Positions 25,096 to 33,464 of a DNA stretch of 64,000 bases are shown one piece after another. The notes under the pieces were generated by a model. It searched no databases. It had not been told where the DNA came from and was given only the letters and a program-made list of their open reading frames with translations. The DNA is from UBA1672 sp963977495 (GTDB lineage Bacteria > Pseudomonadota > Alphaproteobacteria > Micavibrionales > Micavibrionaceae): positions 1,116,001 through 1,180,000 of the forward strand of contig CAXBOT010000001.1 in assembly GCA_963977495.1 (NCBI GenBank), read 5' to 3'. The translations under genes were made by a program, and so were the position numbers. The stretch's first letter is position 1. Each line of letters opens with the position of its first letter.

Positions 25096-25545
25096 TTGAA
25101 AATCGCCATGTATCAGCCCGATATCCCGCAGAATTGCGGCGCTATGATCCGTTTATGCGCCTGCATGGATGTCGAACTCGACATCATAGAGCCGTGTGGT
25201 TTTTTATGGGATAAAAATAAAATTAGACAGTCCGCCCTTGATTACTATGACAAAATCTCTATTACTCGCCACAATTCTTGGGAGAAGTTCTTTGACTTAC
25301 ACCAAGGACAAAGGCGCATCATCTTGATGTCGACGAAGACTGACATAGCTTACACAGATTTTGCGTTCAGGCCGGATGACATCCTTTTGGCGGGGCGGGA
25401 AAGCGCAGGCGTTCCGAAAGATGTCCATGATCAAGTCACTGAACGCATTGGTATTGCCATGAAAAACGGCCTGCGTTCTTTAAATATTGTAAATGCGACA
25501 TCCATGATATTAGGTGAAGCCATAAGACAAACAGACAGATTATAA
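25096..25545 (+). CDS. trmL: tRNA (cytidine/uridine-34-2'-O)-methyltransferase
   Basis: TrmL is a SPOUT-fold enzyme that 2'-O-methylates the wobble base of certain tRNA-Leu species. The protein starts KIAMYQPDIPQNCGAMIRLC (motif 1, with Cys where Thr or Ala is common). It has IILMSTKT and the motif-2 region DDILLAGRESAGVPKDVHD. The trefoil-knot end SLNIVNATSMILGEA is motif 3. AGGAG lies seven bases before a TTG at 25096, giving 149 residues; an ATG at 25090 would add two but sits too close to that site. It is divergent from petA and 15 bp before hemF. Confidence 0.93.
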   Translation: MKIAMYQPDIPQNCGAMIRLCACMDVELDIIEPCGFLWDKNKIRQSALDYYDKISITRHNSWEKFFDLHQGQRRIILMSTKTDIAYTDFAFRPDDILLAGRESAGVPKDVHDQVTERIGIAMKNGLRSLNIVNATSMILGEAIRQTDRL

Positions 25546-25560
25546 ACAAAAAGCAGAACC

Positions 25561-26472
25561 ATGAGCACAGCAACACCCTTAAAGCCCGAAACAATCGAAG
25601 ACCAACAACAAATGGCCGCCGCATGGTTTAAAGATCTGCAAGATCAAATATGCGCGGCCTTTGAACAGATCGAAGACGAATTGACTGAGGGGCAAAAGGC
25701 CGACCTTCCCGCCGGACGTTTTGAAAAAACACCATGGACACGCGCCAATGAGGGCGAGCCGAATGAATCAGGCTCTATTTTGAATGGCGGCGGACGCATG
25801 GGCGTGATGCGCGGGCGCGTCTTTGAAAAGGTCGGTGTTAATTTCTCTCAGGTGCATGGCAGTTTCTCTGAAGCATTCCAAAAAAATATCCCGGGCGCGC
25901 AGGAAAGCGGCGGCGTATTTTGGGCGTCAGGCGTGTCACTGGTCGCGCATATGCATTCCCCGCTCGTGCCTGCGGTGCATATGAATACCCGCATGATTTG
26001 CACATCAAAAAGCTGGTTTGGCGGCGGCGCGGATTTAACGCCGATGTATCCCGACGCACAAGACAGCGCGGATTTCCACGGCGCATTAAAGGGCTGTTGT
26101 GATCGCTATGACCCTGCCTATTACCCTGAATTTAAAGATTGGTGTGATCGTTACTTCTTCCTGCCGCACAGAAATGAGCCGCGCGGCATTGGCGGCATTT
26201 TCTATGATTATCTGGAGCGCCAAGGCTGGGATCAGGACTTTGCCTTTACGCAAGATGTCGGCAAGACCTTCAAAGACATATACTGCGCGCTTGTGCGCCG
26301 ATCCATGCATAAGGACTGGACACCCGAACAACGCGAACACCAACTGGTCAAACGCGGGCGTTATGTGGAGTTTAATCTGCTTTATGATCGCGGCACGCAA
26401 TTCGGCCTGAAAACCGGCGGCAATACCGAGGCCATTTTGATGTCCATGCCCCCCGAAGCCAAATGGCCATAG
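25561..26472 (+). CDS. hemF: Oxygen-dependent coproporphyrinogen-III oxidase
   Basis: HemF converts coproporphyrinogen III to protoporphyrinogen IX with oxygen, a late heme-synthesis step. The 303-residue protein has the family segments WTRANEGEPNESGSILNGGG (shortened here), VFEKVGVNFSQVHG, and ARNPxxP-region equivalent PLVPAVHMNTRMI. It also has SWFGGGADLTPMYP, RGIGGIFYDYLE, and the C-terminal RYVEFNLLYDRGTQFGL followed by EAILMSMPP. All are close to the consensus, so the call is secure. It follows trmL by 15 bp. Supply of heme for the adjacent bc1 complex is a functional but not regulatory connection. Confidence 0.97.
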   Translation: MSTATPLKPETIEDQQQMAAAWFKDLQDQICAAFEQIEDELTEGQKADLPAGRFEKTPWTRANEGEPNESGSILNGGGRMGVMRGRVFEKVGVNFSQVHGSFSEAFQKNIPGAQESGGVFWASGVSLVAHMHSPLVPAVHMNTRMICTSKSWFGGGADLTPMYPDAQDSADFHGALKGCCDRYDPAYYPEFKDWCDRYFFLPHRNEPRGIGGIFYDYLERQGWDQDFAFTQDVGKTFKDIYCALVRRSMHKDWTPEQREHQLVKRGRYVEFNLLYDRGTQFGLKTGGNTEAILMSMPPEAKWP

Positions 26473-26559
26473 CATTGTTTTTTCTTTACATTTAAATCCA
26501 AAATCCTCCATATTATGTAATAATATTACCAATAATACGGCATAATGGGGTGATGAACA

Positions 26560-27489
26560 TTGGATGGATCAGAGAGAAAATATCTCGCATCTTATATGAT
26601 TGATGCTTGGAGAGCGCATAAAGACGAAGATCCGGACTTAAAAGCCCAGATTCATCGCGAGCCGCTTTTTGAAAGCCCTGAAGTCACCTTTCAATTCGCC
26701 CAAAACAGTCAGGATTATCGCTTCATCTTCGGGAAAACGCCCTTTAACTCTGATGATACGAACAGCTTTATTAACAATAAATGGGCGCTGTATGAAACGC
26801 TACACGATAGCATTCCCTTCCCGCATACAGAGGCCATGGCCAAAAAGTCAGACCAATCGCACGACAATATCCGTGACAGCATTACGGCAAAAATCAATGA
26901 TCCCGAACATCCGTTCAGCCTGCCCATCATCCTAAAACCAAATAGCGGCTCCCTATCGGTGAATGTGTTTGTTGTTGAGGACGAAGAGCAGCTCCTTCCG
27001 GCGATCAAGGCCATCCGCGAAGATTCTGACCACGGCGATCAACTCCTCGTCCAGCAATATTTAGGCGATGAAAATGGCCCCTTCCAAGAAATCCGCGCCA
27101 TTTGTCTGGATGGAAAAGGTGCTATCGTTTTTGAAAAAAACACAGATAACGCGACGCGCGGCGTACTGGCAAACCCCATTTATTGGGACGGCGCAATTCC
27201 CAAGGAAATTACCGATCCTGATATTTTGCAGCAAATTGATGACATTGCCACGCGGCTTCATAATGATCACGGCGCCAGCTATGTCGGTTTTGATTTGATG
27301 CATGATAATGAAGGCCGCATTTGGGTGTTAGAGGCAAACGCCGCGCCTATGGGGCTGGAAAAAGTCGAACGCGAAATGCCGAACGGACGCCACCTTATAG
27401 ATGACCTTACAAACCGCATGTTGGAAAAGATAAAACACGGACAAGACGCGCAGAGCGACTCACCAAGCGAAGGGCTAAGCTTGCACTAA
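26560..27489 (+). CDS. ATP-grasp domain protein of unknown substrate
   Basis: The 309-residue protein has the ATP-grasp fold seen in D-Ala-D-Ala ligase and RimK relatives. A phosphate-contacting lysine lies in LPIILKPNSGSLSVNVFVV, an adenine-region LLVQQYLGD follows, and the metal-binding carboxylates are in YVGFDLMHDNEGRIWVLEAN with the final E-x-N. The N-terminal third (MDGSERKYLASYMIDAWRAH) is not familiar to me. These enzymes join a carboxylate to an amine or thiol via an acyl phosphate; the substrate cannot be read. Translation probably starts at the TTG at 26560, because no in-frame ATG lies nearby and GGGGTGA lies upstream. It is convergent with cca and separated from hemF by 87 bp. 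Confidence 0.82.
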   Translation: MDGSERKYLASYMIDAWRAHKDEDPDLKAQIHREPLFESPEVTFQFAQNSQDYRFIFGKTPFNSDDTNSFINNKWALYETLHDSIPFPHTEAMAKKSDQSHDNIRDSITAKINDPEHPFSLPIILKPNSGSLSVNVFVVEDEEQLLPAIKAIREDSDHGDQLLVQQYLGDENGPFQEIRAICLDGKGAIVFEKNTDNATRGVLANPIYWDGAIPKEITDPDILQQIDDIATRLHNDHGASYVGFDLMHDNEGRIWVLEANAAPMGLEKVEREMPNGRHLIDDLTNRMLEKIKHGQDAQSDSPSEGLSLH

Positions 27490-27499
27490 CGGCATCGCC

Positions 27500-28708
27500 C
27501 TACGCCCAATCCGGCAGATCACTAAAACCGCTCTCAATCCATATATTTTCCAGACGGCGTAATTCTTCGCCCATGGCAACGCCTTCGGATATGCCGCGCG
27601 CTTTTAAATGCTCGCCTGTCACCGGAAAGTCAGGAATATCCCACTTTTGTATGATTTCAATCGCTTTGGGTGCATAACCGTTCATGACACGATCTTGCAC
27701 CAGTTCTATTATGAGTGCTTGCGCCGTTATGCTCCGCCCAAACGTATAGATAGAAACCTTTACCGCATGGTCGCATGACAGGTCAGGTAAATTCAGTGCG
27801 CCGTCTATGGCCTGCATGTCCTTTAAAAACACTTTCGGGAATAAGATCAGCTCTTCCATCGTCTTAACATTACCGAAATCAAGCGCAGCAAACACAAACA
27901 AACGCGATGACAGCGCATTCAACGTATAGCGTGCTTGAAAGGTGCAAAAATGCTCAAAAAATGTGGGGTCATAGTTGGAAAATTCAAATGATTTCAATAT
28001 TTTATGCTCAAACATCACAGACAGCACATCATACGGGCGATCAGAGGCCATTATTTTAAAAAATTCCTGCGTGATGCGCTCTTTGGACAAGCTTGCGATT
28101 TTATCCGCTGCGTTTTCACAGGCTTTCAATCCTTCAGAATCATAGCCATCACCATATAAAACGGAAAAACGAAAAAACCGCAAAATGCGTAAATGGTCTT
28201 CCTCGATGCGCTGCGCCGCTTCGCCTGCAAAACGCACGAGCCGCTTGTTCAAATCATCAAGCCCCTGCCCCAACGGATCATAAACATGCCCCTGCAAATC
28301 CAGTAATAATGTGTTGATTGTAAAATCACGTCTTTTGGCATCTTCCTTCCACGACTCGGTGAAAGACACCACCGCATGACGCCCATCTGTTTCCAAATCA
28401 TGGCGCAATGTTGTGATTTCAAAATGCACATCCTCCACAATCGCGGTGACCGTCCCGTGTTTCAGCCCCGTCGGAATGACTTTGATGCCGTCACGTTCCA
28501 GAATTTCAATCACATGATCAGGATGAATCGGCGTCGCAATATCAATATCCTCAACGTCCACACCCAGTAAGGTATTACGAACACAGCCCCCCACGAACAA
28601 GGCTTGGGGTTCATCATCACTCACGCCGCCTTGAAGCACTTTAAACAAACGCTCCACCTGCGGCGAGCACATCCATTTGCGACGATCAATCTGTTGTTTG
28701 GGGGTCAT
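27500..28708 (-). CDS. cca: CCA tRNA nucleotidyltransferase / poly(A) polymerase family
   Basis: The 402-residue class II nucleotidyltransferase adds or repairs the 3' CCA of tRNAs. It has the nucleotide-binding FVGGCVRNTLLG at 38-49 and catalytic EDIDIAT with Asp54 and Asp56. GTVTAIVEDVHFEITTLR, KRRDFTINTLLLD (motif B) and the primer-binding EEDHLRILRFFRF follow. The C-terminal region is helical and less conserved, as usual. The alphaproteobacterial version is of the single-domain, HD-less type. It is convergent with the ATP-grasp gene and divergent from the MoxR operon. Confidence 0.94.
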   Translation of the reverse strand: MTPKQQIDRRKWMCSPQVERLFKVLQGGVSDDEPQALFVGGCVRNTLLGVDVEDIDIATPIHPDHVIEILERDGIKVIPTGLKHGTVTAIVEDVHFEITTLRHDLETDGRHAVVSFTESWKEDAKRRDFTINTLLLDLQGHVYDPLGQGLDDLNKRLVRFAGEAAQRIEEDHLRILRFFRFSVLYGDGYDSEGLKACENAADKIASLSKERITQEFFKIMASDRPYDVLSVMFEHKILKSFEFSNYDPTFFEHFCTFQARYTLNALSSRLFVFAALDFGNVKTMEELILFPKVFLKDMQAIDGALNLPDLSCDHAVKVSIYTFGRSITAQALIIELVQDRVMNGYAPKAIEIIQKWDIPDFPVTGEHLKARGISEGVAMGEELRRLENIWIESGFSDLPDWA

Positions 28709-28814
28709 CGTGGTATCGAAATCATTTCAGGGAACATTTTAAATTTTCAGCATGCAATTCGCTTCATTTTGCGTATTATACAAACTACTAATTTTTAAGG
28801 AAGGATTTTATGCC

Positions 28815-29807
28815 ATGGCATCTGTAAAGACAGACCTTGATACCCCCGAATTTTTCGACCGCGCCGTTCAACAAGTCAACGACGCAAAAACAGAAATCAA
28901 AAAAATCATTATCGGACAAGACGACGTTGTTGACCAAACCTTGATCAGTATGATTTCCGGCGGGCATGTTTTGTTGATTGGTGTGCCGGGACTGGCGAAA
29001 ACCTTACTTGTTGAAACTGTTGCCCATGTGATGGGGCTGCATTCGAACCGCGTCCAATGTACACCTGATTTAATGCCTGCCGATATTCTCGGCTCCGAAG
29101 TTTTGGAAGAAGGCGCAAAGGGGAAACGTTCGTTCCGCTTTATCGAGGGGCCGATTTTCACACAATTCTTTATGGCCGATGAAATCAACCGCGCCTCACC
29201 GCGCACGCAATCGGCACTATTGCAAGCCATGCAGGAAAAGGAAGTCTCCGTTTCCGGTGTCCCGCAAAAGCTGCCTGCGCCGTTTCATGTGCTCGCCACG
29301 CAAAACCCGATTGAGCAGGAAGGCACCTATCCCCTGCCCGAAGCGCAGCTTGACCGCTTCTTAATGCAGGTTGATGTTGAATATCCCGATTACGAAGCAG
29401 AGCGCGCCATCGTGCTCAGCACAACAACAAACGCCATTGCCCAAGCGCAAACCATTATGAGCGCCGATGATTTAATCAGTATCCAGCACCTTGTCCGTGA
29501 CATGCCCGTTGGTGAAGGCATTGTCGATATGATTGTTGATTTGGTACGCGCCTTGCGCCCGAATGAACAAGCGCATGATCTGGTCAATGATTACGTTTCG
29601 TGGGCACCCGGCCCGCGTGGATCGCAGGGGTTAATGCTTGCCGTACGTGCACGTGCCCTTCTGCAAGGCCGTAGCGCTCCCCTCGAAGATGATGTCCTCG
29701 CCTTGGCCGCGCCTGTCCTGCGTCACCGCATGGCGCTTAACTTCAAGGCACGAACGCAAGGTGTAAATCTGGAAGATCTGATCGCGGAAATCGCACATAA
29801 TTTATAA
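28815..29807 (+). CDS. MoxR family AAA+ ATPase
   Basis: MoxR ATPases are chaperone-like AAA+ proteins that act with VWA-domain partners. The 330-residue protein has Walker A GVPGLAKT at 56-63, Walker B FFMADEINRASPRTQSALL near 117-135, and sensor 1 VLATQNPIEQEGTYPLPEAQ (20 residues) at the usual place. The lid domain carries APGPRGSQGLMLAVRARAL. I chose the ATG at 28815; the open frame extends 21 codons upstream but without conserved sequence, and AAGGAAGG lies about eleven bases before this ATG. It begins a four-gene operon with DUF58, DUF4159 and a VWA-like membrane protein, the standard MoxR arrangement in alphaproteobacteria. Confidence 0.94.
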   Translation: MASVKTDLDTPEFFDRAVQQVNDAKTEIKKIIIGQDDVVDQTLISMISGGHVLLIGVPGLAKTLLVETVAHVMGLHSNRVQCTPDLMPADILGSEVLEEGAKGKRSFRFIEGPIFTQFFMADEINRASPRTQSALLQAMQEKEVSVSGVPQKLPAPFHVLATQNPIEQEGTYPLPEAQLDRFLMQVDVEYPDYEAERAIVLSTTTNAIAQAQTIMSADDLISIQHLVRDMPVGEGIVDMIVDLVRALRPNEQAHDLVNDYVSWAPGPRGSQGLMLAVRARALLQGRSAPLEDDVLALAAPVLRHRMALNFKARTQGVNLEDLIAEIAHNL

Positions 29808-29817
29808 GATCGTTTAA

Positions 29818-30708
29818 ATGGGTATCTTGTCGCATATAGAAAAACTTCGTGAACGCGCCGAACATTCGGTTTCGTCCCTGCCTGCGCTGATGGTGAAGTC
29901 GGAAACGCTTGCCGATAACATTATCCATGGTGAACACGCCCGCCGTAAATCAGGCAGCGGTGAGAAATTCTGGCAGTTCCGCGAATATGATACCTCTGAC
30001 CGTCCGCAGGATATTGATTGGCGGCAATCGGCAAAAGGCGATCAGGTTTTTATCAAACAAAAAGAATGGCAGATCACCCGCAAGATTTTCTTATGGTGCG
30101 CGGGCGGCAAATCCATGGCGTTTTCATCCGCTGCGCCAATGCAAACCAAACAGGAAAACGCGCAAACCATCGCGCTGTCTTTGGCACTGTTACTCCGCAA
30201 AGCCAAAGAACAAATCGGCATATTCGGTGAAACACGTACAGGCCGCAGTGAAGAAACCATCGAGAAAATCGCACGATTTTTGTTAAAACAAGCCGATAAA
30301 GACGATGTTCTACCCGACATGCACGCCCTTAATTTACCGCGCCATGCTTTTTTTATGGGCGTGGGGGATTTTTTATCGCCGATTGAAGAAATCGAAGAGT
30401 GCTTCAAGTCGTTAAGCGCGCAAACACAAAGCGCCCTGATTATTCAAACTCTTGATCCTGCGGAAATTGACCTTGCCTATACGGGGCGCATTCGGTTTCA
30501 AGGAACAGATAATGATCAGGAAATCATCAATCACGTATCATCCGTGCGCCAGAATTATCACACAAGAATAAACGCCCATATAGAGGCCGTAAAAGATTTA
30601 TGCCATTCCTATAACTGGCATTACATTTTGCACCGTAGCGACCACGATATCGAAGACACGCTCAAAACCTTGTGGAATATTCTGGATACGGGGGAGAATA
30701 AACGATGA
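29818..30708 (+). CDS. DUF58 domain protein
   Basis: The 296-residue protein has the DUF58 signature FREYDTSDRPQDIDWRQSAK at residues 54-73, followed by IKQKEWQITRKIFLWCAGG. This matches the R-x-Y-x-x-G-D-x-x-R-x-I-D-W core, with Thr-Ser-Asp in place of the Gly-Asp. DUF58 proteins form a VWA-like fold and are regular partners of MoxR ATPases. It follows moxR by 10 bp and overlaps the DUF4159 gene by 4 bp. No membrane segment is evident, so it is probably cytoplasmic or peripheral. Confidence 0.9.
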   Translation: MGILSHIEKLRERAEHSVSSLPALMVKSETLADNIIHGEHARRKSGSGEKFWQFREYDTSDRPQDIDWRQSAKGDQVFIKQKEWQITRKIFLWCAGGKSMAFSSAAPMQTKQENAQTIALSLALLLRKAKEQIGIFGETRTGRSEETIEKIARFLLKQADKDDVLPDMHALNLPRHAFFMGVGDFLSPIEEIEECFKSLSAQTQSALIIQTLDPAEIDLAYTGRIRFQGTDNDQEIINHVSSVRQNYHTRINAHIEAVKDLCHSYNWHYILHRSDHDIEDTLKTLWNILDTGENKR

Positions 30709-33464
30709 TGGCTTTTCTGTCCCAGATTGTGTTTATGCAACCGATCATCCTTTCGGCGTTGATCGCTTTGCCTGTCATTTGGTATATTTTGCGCATCACA
30801 CCACCCGCGCCCAAAACAATATTCTTTCCCGCCACGCGCTTTTTAAAGGGGTTGGTCTCCGAGGAGCAAACCCCGAGTAAGTCCCCATGGTGGATTTTAC
30901 TGCTCCGTCTTATTATTGCCGCGCTTATCATTTTCGGCCTTGCCAATCCCGTCGTTAACCCCGCAAATTCAATCTCCGGCTATGGCCCTGTGCGCCTTGT
31001 CATGGATAATAGTTGGGCGAGCGCACAAACATGGAATACCCAACTTGATACCGCCGAGGAAACCATCAAAAAGGCCGCGCGTGAAGGGCGGGAAATCTAC
31101 ATTCTGCCCACGACACCTGCTCTGGGGGAAACAAAAATCGAACAACACGGCCCGTTAACCGAGGCCGATGCCCTGTCCATTATTCGCGGCATGACGCCTA
31201 ATCCATGGCCTGCCGATTATAAGGCGATGATTAAAACGCTGGAAAAGGACAAAGAAAGAAAACCGATCAACAGCCTGTGGCTTTCCCATGGACTGGATGA
31301 GGGGAATATACGCGATGCCATGAAAGTGGTGCAAACGCAGGGCAGCCTGTCCTTTATAACGCCCGCGCTTGAAAAATTACCCTTATTGCTGCGCCCAACC
31401 AAAAAGACGCGCAGCAAAAAAGAAACAGAACAAACAAGCAATATCCATATTGATGTCGATGCACCGCGCAACATCCCCGCCAGCATCCCCGTATCGGTAA
31501 AAGCCATGGCACAAAAAGGCGATGTTCTGGATGTCGTGTCTGATACACTATCCTCTGACGATCTGCCGAAAACACTGTCTTTTGATCTTCTCGATGATCT
31601 GGTCAATAAAATCACACGCTTCCAGATTAGCGGACGCAAAGGCGCGGGCGGGTTATTCTTGCTGGATGATCAGTTCCAGAAACGTAAAATCGGCATTGCC
31701 GATACAGCTGATTCCGAGAGCACCGCGCCCCTGATTGAGGCCAGCTATTACATTAAGCGCGCATTAGAACCGTTTTCCAACATCACACTCGCCGCGCCCG
31801 AAAAGCTGATTGAGCAAAATGTCGCCGTTATCATTCTGCCTGATGTCGGCGCGATGCCCGCAGATACGCTCAACGCGCTGGAAAAATGGGTTAAGGATGG
31901 CGGATTGTTGCTGCGTTTTTCCGGCCCTAACCTCGCCAACGCCGTGAATGAACAATTCTTGCTGCCTGTGACGCTGCGTTCGGGTGAGCGCTCTTTATCG
32001 GGCTCCCTATCATGGGAAAACCCGCAAAAAATTGCTCCCTTCGAGGAAAGCAGTCCGTTTTTCGGCCTGAGCGTTCCCGATGATATCAGCATCAAACAAC
32101 AGGTGCTCGCCGATCCTGAACAGGATTTAGAACATAAAGTCTGGGCGAAACTAACCGACGGCACGCCGCTCATCACGGCAAAACAAGATGATAAGGGCTT
32201 GATTATTCTGGTGCACACAACCGCCAATGCCGATTGGTCTGATTTTGCGCTATCAGGCTTATATGTCTCTATTCTTAAACGCATTGTGCGCCTTGCGGGT
32301 CATCACGCCGCAACGATGACGCATAATTTCACCGCGCTTGATCCTTTGCTTATTATGGATGGTTATGGCGGGCTGACCCCACCGCCAGCCGCCGTGCCGC
32401 CATTGCCCGCCGATCAAATTGATTCCTTTATTCCCACCTCCCTTAACCCTCCCGGTTTATACGGCAACGGACAAACGCGATATGCCTTTAATATCGGCAT
32501 GAATTTGCCGGCATTATTAACGCCAAGCTCTATTCCATCGGGTGTGTTTCAAACCCATTATCAACAAGATTATGAGTTCAGCATTATGCCTTACCTTCTC
32601 TACGCCGCGCTTGCGTTATTTTGTCTGGACTGGTTGATTATGATCATCATGGCAGGCAGCGGCGCGGCGCTCTGGCGCAGAAAAGCGTCCATCGCCGTAT
32701 TGTTGCTCATCTTGCTCTCCCCGACACCATCTCATGCCAATGAAGAATCAGACATTCGTTATGCTGGCGGGTTTTATCTGGCCTATATCACCACAGGCGA
32801 TCAGGAGCTCGACAGCCTGACACGCCGCGGCCTTGAATCGCTCTCCTCCACATTAAACAGTCGCACATCGGTTGAACCCGAAGGCGTCGTCGCCTTAAAC
32901 CCCGAGCATGACACGCTCGCGTTTTTCCCGCTGATTTACTGGACGGTCAGCAGCACGCAAAAATCCTTTTCCGGCAAAGCCATGCAAAATATCCAATCTT
33001 ATCTGGATCACGGCGGCACCATTATATTCGACACACGCGATCAAAACCGCTCCACCGTCAGCATGGTCAACACCGCAAATGCCAAGGCATTGCGGCAGAT
33101 CACATCATCATTGAATATCCCGCCAATTATCCCCGTTCCCGAAGATCACGTATTGGGGCGCGCCTTTTATCTGCTCAAGGATTACCCCGGACGTTATACA
33201 TCAGGCACATTATGGGTCGAACGCTACAGCGCTAGCGGCCGCGATAATGTCTCCTCTGTCATTATCGGCAGTAACGATTGGGTTGGTTCATGGGCGGACT
33301 CCTACGGTCAGAAGAACTTCAACCGCTTTAATAACTCCAGCGATGCCAAGCAGCGCGAAATGGCGATGCGTTTTGGCGTTAATCTGGTCATGTATGCGCT
33401 CACCGGTAATTACAAAGCCGATCAGGTGCATATCCCCCATATTTTAAAGAGGTTGGATCGCTGA
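30705..33464 (+). CDS. BatA-like N-terminal / DUF4159 C-terminal membrane protein
   Basis: The 919-residue protein has an N-terminal aerotolerance-regulator (BatA) region with two membrane segments at about 12-29 and 63-82, including the motif FFPATRFLKGL. A long soluble region follows with an adhesion/GATase-like part (EQNVAVIILPDVGAMP). A further membrane segment lies near 625-665, and a C-terminal DUF4159 domain from about 690 starts IRYAGGFYLAYITTGDQELD and contains HGGTIIFDTRDQN. This is the standard third gene of the alphaproteobacterial MoxR operon. Its stop and the next start overlap as TGATG. The function is probably quality control of an envelope complex, which is an inference from the MoxR partners. 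Confidence 0.9.
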   Translation: MMAFLSQIVFMQPIILSALIALPVIWYILRITPPAPKTIFFPATRFLKGLVSEEQTPSKSPWWILLLRLIIAALIIFGLANPVVNPANSISGYGPVRLVMDNSWASAQTWNTQLDTAEETIKKAAREGREIYILPTTPALGETKIEQHGPLTEADALSIIRGMTPNPWPADYKAMIKTLEKDKERKPINSLWLSHGLDEGNIRDAMKVVQTQGSLSFITPALEKLPLLLRPTKKTRSKKETEQTSNIHIDVDAPRNIPASIPVSVKAMAQKGDVLDVVSDTLSSDDLPKTLSFDLLDDLVNKITRFQISGRKGAGGLFLLDDQFQKRKIGIADTADSESTAPLIEASYYIKRALEPFSNITLAAPEKLIEQNVAVIILPDVGAMPADTLNALEKWVKDGGLLLRFSGPNLANAVNEQFLLPVTLRSGERSLSGSLSWENPQKIAPFEESSPFFGLSVPDDISIKQQVLADPEQDLEHKVWAKLTDGTPLITAKQDDKGLIILVHTTANADWSDFALSGLYVSILKRIVRLAGHHAATMTHNFTALDPLLIMDGYGGLTPPPAAVPPLPADQIDSFIPTSLNPPGLYGNGQTRYAFNIGMNLPALLTPSSIPSGVFQTHYQQDYEFSIMPYLLYAALALFCLDWLIMIIMAGSGAALWRRKASIAVLLLILLSPTPSHANEESDIRYAGGFYLAYITTGDQELDSLTRRGLESLSSTLNSRTSVEPEGVVALNPEHDTLAFFPLIYWTVSSTQKSFSGKAMQNIQSYLDHGGTIIFDTRDQNRSTVSMVNTANAKALRQITSSLNIPPIIPVPEDHVLGRAFYLLKDYPGRYTSGTLWVERYSASGRDNVSSVIIGSNDWVGSWADSYGQKNFNRFNNSSDAKQREMAMRFGVNLVMYALTGNYKADQVHIPHILKRLDR

